DNA of 64,000 nt from Ancrocorticia sp047602305 (GTDB lineage Bacteria; Actinomycetota; Actinomycetes; Actinomycetales; Actinomycetaceae), in NCBI GenBank assembly GCA_047602305.1, contig JASGHO010000001.1, positions 1,674,001 to 1,738,000 of the forward strand, written 5' to 3'. The notes beneath the pieces are model-generated. The model did not search any database. It worked only from the letters and a program-made list of their open reading frames with translations, and was not told where the DNA came from. Below are positions 61,873 to 64,000 of the stretch, piece after piece (within the stretch, counting starts at the first letter, position 1; the number at the start of each line of letters is the position of its first letter). Both the position numbers and the translations under genes were made by a program.

Positions 61873-62652
61873 ATGGAGAACAAAAGAATCTGGCGGTCTC
61901 TCCTTGTCGCTTCCTGCGCCGCAATAGCAACCATTTTCTCCGCAATCATGGGCATGCAATCGGCCCACGTACTGAGTGAGACGGGCAGCCTTTTCGCCAC
62001 GGCAAGCACCGAATCACTGACGCACGCCGTCATGCTCGCATGCGCAGCAATCGGCGTCGTCGCTGGACTATGGGTGTTTTTCTCCTACGTCGCCCTCCTT
62101 CGAGCGCACCGCACGGGACGCGACGGATTGCTGGTACGGCTGGCCCTCCGCTTCGCCACTCCGGCCGTCCGCCGCTCACTCGCCGGACTCGCCGTCTCGT
62201 CAGCACTAATCGCGGCGCCCGCCGCCGCAGACCCCGGATTCCTCGCCACCGGACCAGATCTCGGCTGGAGTCCAACGAGCAGTCAGGTGGAGACGCCACC
62301 GGATCTTGGAGCCGGTTCCGAAGCCGGTTCCGCCAACATTCCGGTCGACGACGGCGCCGCCTCGCCCGTGTTTGACGGTGCCAACAGTTCTTCACCACCG
62401 GTCGTTGACGCTCCTCAATCTGATTCCAATCCCTCCCAGCCCGACGTTGATTCTCAGAATCACGAGCAGTACACGGTGATTCCCGGAGATACCCTCTGGT
62501 CAATCGCCGCTGGGCACCTCCCAAGCGACGCCAGCGCCGCAGACATCTCCGTGGCCGCCGATGCTTGGTTCCTCGAAAACAGCGATCAGATCTCTCACCC
62601 TCACGCGATCTACCCCGGCCAAGTCTTCACTTCCCCCAGGACATCCTCATGA
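61873..62652 (+). CDS. LysM-domain membrane protein
   Basis: 259 residues. Three hydrophobic segments (about 8-32, 52-78 and 98-117), an acidic Ser/Pro-rich linker, then a C-terminal LysM module (about 198-255, YTVIPGDTLWSIAAGHLP). It probably anchors in the membrane and binds peptidoglycan. The ATG at 61873 follows CTAAGGAGCAACA. It overlaps the next gene by ATGA. Confidence 0.88.
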   Translation: MENKRIWRSLLVASCAAIATIFSAIMGMQSAHVLSETGSLFATASTESLTHAVMLACAAIGVVAGLWVFFSYVALLRAHRTGRDGLLVRLALRFATPAVRRSLAGLAVSSALIAAPAAADPGFLATGPDLGWSPTSSQVETPPDLGAGSEAGSANIPVDDGAASPVFDGANSSSPPVVDAPQSDSNPSQPDVDSQNHEQYTVIPGDTLWSIAAGHLPSDASAADISVAADAWFLENSDQISHPHAIYPGQVFTSPRTSS

Positions 62653-63254
62653 ACGCTCTCCCCGATCTTCGCCAACCGCTCGTACGGCCCGCCAGCCCAC
62701 GAGTACCCTCCCCGGACGCCGCTCCTCTTCGTGCTTCGCGGCCGCCACATGTCAACCTCGTCCCCATTCCCGACGACGGCGACACCATCCCCCAAGGGAG
62801 CCACGACTTTCCGCGCACCTCACCAGACAAGCCATGGGATCGACTGGCATTCTCGTTTCAACAGGAAAAGGTGGTCTCGGTGGACCACGACGATGACGTC
62901 CCCGACGATTCCTCACCTCAGGGATGCGCGCTCTCCTCGGGAGCATTGGCCCAGATTATCGTCCACAGCATCGAGATCCTGCTTGGACATCGGCCGCCAA
63001 CCCACCTACGCAACTGGCTCAATCCCCGCGTTTACGAGGCACTCACGCGCCGGGCGGGGCTCGCGATTCGTATTAGCGGCAGGGCGCCACGATCCAAACC
63101 GCCGCGTGTACTGCGAGTGCTGCGAAGCCATCCTGACGAGCGGGTCGTCGAGGCAGCCATCGTGGTTCATGACGGGCAGAAGGTGCGCGCAGCTGCACTC
63201 CGTGCCGAATTTGCCCGGGGCCGCTGGCGCATAGTAGCGCTGGAGATCGGCTGA
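62649..63254 (+). CDS. Rv3235-like (DUF6459) protein
   Basis: 201 residues: a disordered Pro/Ser/Asp-rich first half and a compact C-terminal domain (ALAQIIVHSIEILLGHRPPTHLRNWLNPRVYEALTRRAG...RVVEAAIVVHDGQKVRAAALRAEFARGRWRIVALEIG). This pattern matches the actinobacterial Rv3235 family of unknown function, usually near secA. It is coupled to the LysM gene by ATGA. Confidence 0.8.
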   Translation: MNALPDLRQPLVRPASPRVPSPDAAPLRASRPPHVNLVPIPDDGDTIPQGSHDFPRTSPDKPWDRLAFSFQQEKVVSVDHDDDVPDDSSPQGCALSSGALAQIIVHSIEILLGHRPPTHLRNWLNPRVYEALTRRAGLAIRISGRAPRSKPPRVLRVLRSHPDERVVEAAIVVHDGQKVRAAALRAEFARGRWRIVALEIG

Positions 63255-63357
63255 CGGCCCTGTTCGCAGCGGGCGACCAGCCAGCCAGCCGCCGCCACAA
63301 GTTGGTCAATTGTTTATATCGAACTAAACCTTGATTTTTAGTGCGGAGTATACTTTT

Positions 63358-63570
63358 ATGGTAAGACGAGCTGCGGTGATTAAACGCCTGAGAATAGCAG
63401 CCAAGGAAAACGGGTTAGATTTCGACATAACGGAACTGACTCGACACACGGCAGTTCGTGTTGGTCACATATCAAAGACATTAGGCAGGCATCGAGAGAT
63501 TGATGATCTAACGGCACGGAAGTTCTATGACCAATTTGCTGACGTGCTCGGGAAAGGATGGTGGAGATGA
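63358..63570 (+). CDS. hicA: HicA-like toxin
   Basis: 70 residues: MVRRAAVIKRLRIAAKENGL, a HTAVRVGHISK-like segment and the C-terminal GRHREIDDLTARKFYDQFADVLGKGWWR. The ending H-REI...A...VLG.GWWR is typical of actinobacterial HicA-type mRNA interferases. The usual catalytic His in GSHH-like motifs is replaced by GHIS here, so activity is uncertain. GGAG lies 9 nt before the ATG. It sits in locally AT-rich DNA, consistent with transfer. Confidence 0.72.
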   Translation: MVRRAAVIKRLRIAAKENGLDFDITELTRHTAVRVGHISKTLGRHREIDDLTARKFYDQFADVLGKGWWR

Positions 63571-63947
63571 GCCATACCTACACTGTGGAGGCCACTCGTT
63601 CGGGAAAATGGTGGGTACTTGAGGAACCAACTCTCGGGTGCGTTTCACAGGTACGCCGCTTATCTGAGGTCGCTGATGAAATGCGCGAGGCGATCGCTCA
63701 CCTCGCGCAGATTGACGAGCGAGAGATAGTAATCGAGACCCGGATCATTCTCCCCGATCCGGTAGCTGAACGAGTAGGCCAGATCGAGGCACTACGAGAG
63801 GAATCCAGGCGGGCAAACGCAGCAGCTGCGCGCGAATCCCGAGAACTTGTCTCAACTATGCGCACGCAAGGTTTCACCCTTGATGACATCGGAATGATGC
63901 TTGGAGTCAGCAAGGGGCGTGTCTCTCAACTCGCCAACAGCATCTAA
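63567..63947 (+). CDS. hicB: HicB-like antitoxin with C-terminal HTH
   Basis: 126 residues: a HicB-type N-terminal fold (YTVEATRSGKWWVLEEPTLGCVSQVRRLSEVADEMREAIAHL), a helical linker (REESRRANAAAARESRELV), and a C-terminal HTH (GFTLDDIGMMLGVSKGRVSQLANS). It should bind HicA and autoregulate the operon. The ATG at 63567 overlaps the hicA stop (ATGA). Confidence 0.8.
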   Translation: MSHTYTVEATRSGKWWVLEEPTLGCVSQVRRLSEVADEMREAIAHLAQIDEREIVIETRIILPDPVAERVGQIEALREESRRANAAAARESRELVSTMRTQGFTLDDIGMMLGVSKGRVSQLANSI

Positions 63948-64000
63948 ACACCGACCAACAGACGTTTCATCCGCTCACCGAAAACCGGGTGGGCCTCGCG
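63944..64000 (-). CDS. Possible C-terminal end of a gene entering from the right
   Basis: An open minus-strand frame of 18 codons ends in TAG at 63944 (REAHPVFGERMKRLLVGV). Composition looks coding-like but the segment is too short to assign. It would converge on hicB with the stop codons overlapping. Confidence 0.3.
   Translation of the reverse strand, partial: REAHPVFGERMKRLLVGV

Overview
The window comes from a high-G+C (by eye about 60%) actinobacterium, probably in or near the Actinomycetaceae; the genus is not settled. The main evidence is gene order. Read on the minus strand from 22.6 kb down to 1, the window runs argS, lysA, hom, thrC, thrB, rho, rpmE, prfA, prmC, tsaC, wecA, an AtpI-like gene, atpBEFHAGDC and DUF2550. 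This is the block known from mycobacteria and relatives. A fused 2-oxoglutarate decarboxylase (Kgd), a SigH/RsrA-type redox switch, a 24-residue bL37 ribosomal protein gene and an Rv3235-like gene agree. The one break in the block is aroD, on the plus strand between hom and lysA.

Layout. 1-22.6 kb: F1Fo ATP synthase operon, a lipid-linked GlcNAc transferase, translation and termination factors, and threonine, lysine and arginyl-tRNA genes. 22.66-23.15 kb: a tRNA-Arg(CCG) followed by about 410 bp of non-coding DNA built from two 164-bp tandem copies with covarying hairpins and a terminator; this is the most unusual object in the window. 23.3-28.3 kb: YchJ-like protein, glycerophosphodiesterase, M23 peptidase and two CNNM/CBS membrane proteins. 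28.5-36 kb: Kgd, then a secreted phosphatase with C-terminal VCBS-like repeats, a lipoprotein and a degenerate SGNH protein. 36-42 kb: bL37, RsrA-like anti-sigma and SigH with a near-perfect autoregulatory promoter, DoxX, aroA, rsgA, hisN and a phosphoribosyltransferase. 42.2-48.5 kb: a DUF1307 lipoprotein, sbcDC and an orphan AAA ATPase of the defence-associated type. 48.6-57.1 kb: an accessory sugar cluster (fucO, polyol dehydrogenase, class II aldolase, FGGY kinase, GntR regulator, deoC, 6-phospho-beta-glucosidase) with no transporter. 57.2-63.3 kb: DUF6912, a CpaE-like ATPase, a SAF protein, a small HTH protein, LysM and Rv3235-like genes. 63.3-64 kb: a HicAB-like toxin-antitoxin pair.

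How the genes fit together. The sugar cluster reads as a coherent route: oxidation of a polyol by the zinc dehydrogenase, phosphorylation by the FGGY kinase, class II aldolase cleavage to a triose phosphate plus an aldehyde, and aldehyde reduction by FucO. DeoC and the GH1 enzyme form a second transcript. Palindromic TATAG-type sites precede both outward operons and may be bound by the GntR protein encoded between them. Long perfect hairpins, often with little or no T-run, separate most transcription units. Start sites were chosen from Shine-Dalgarno position and from ATGA or TGATG overlaps; where neither is present this is stated.
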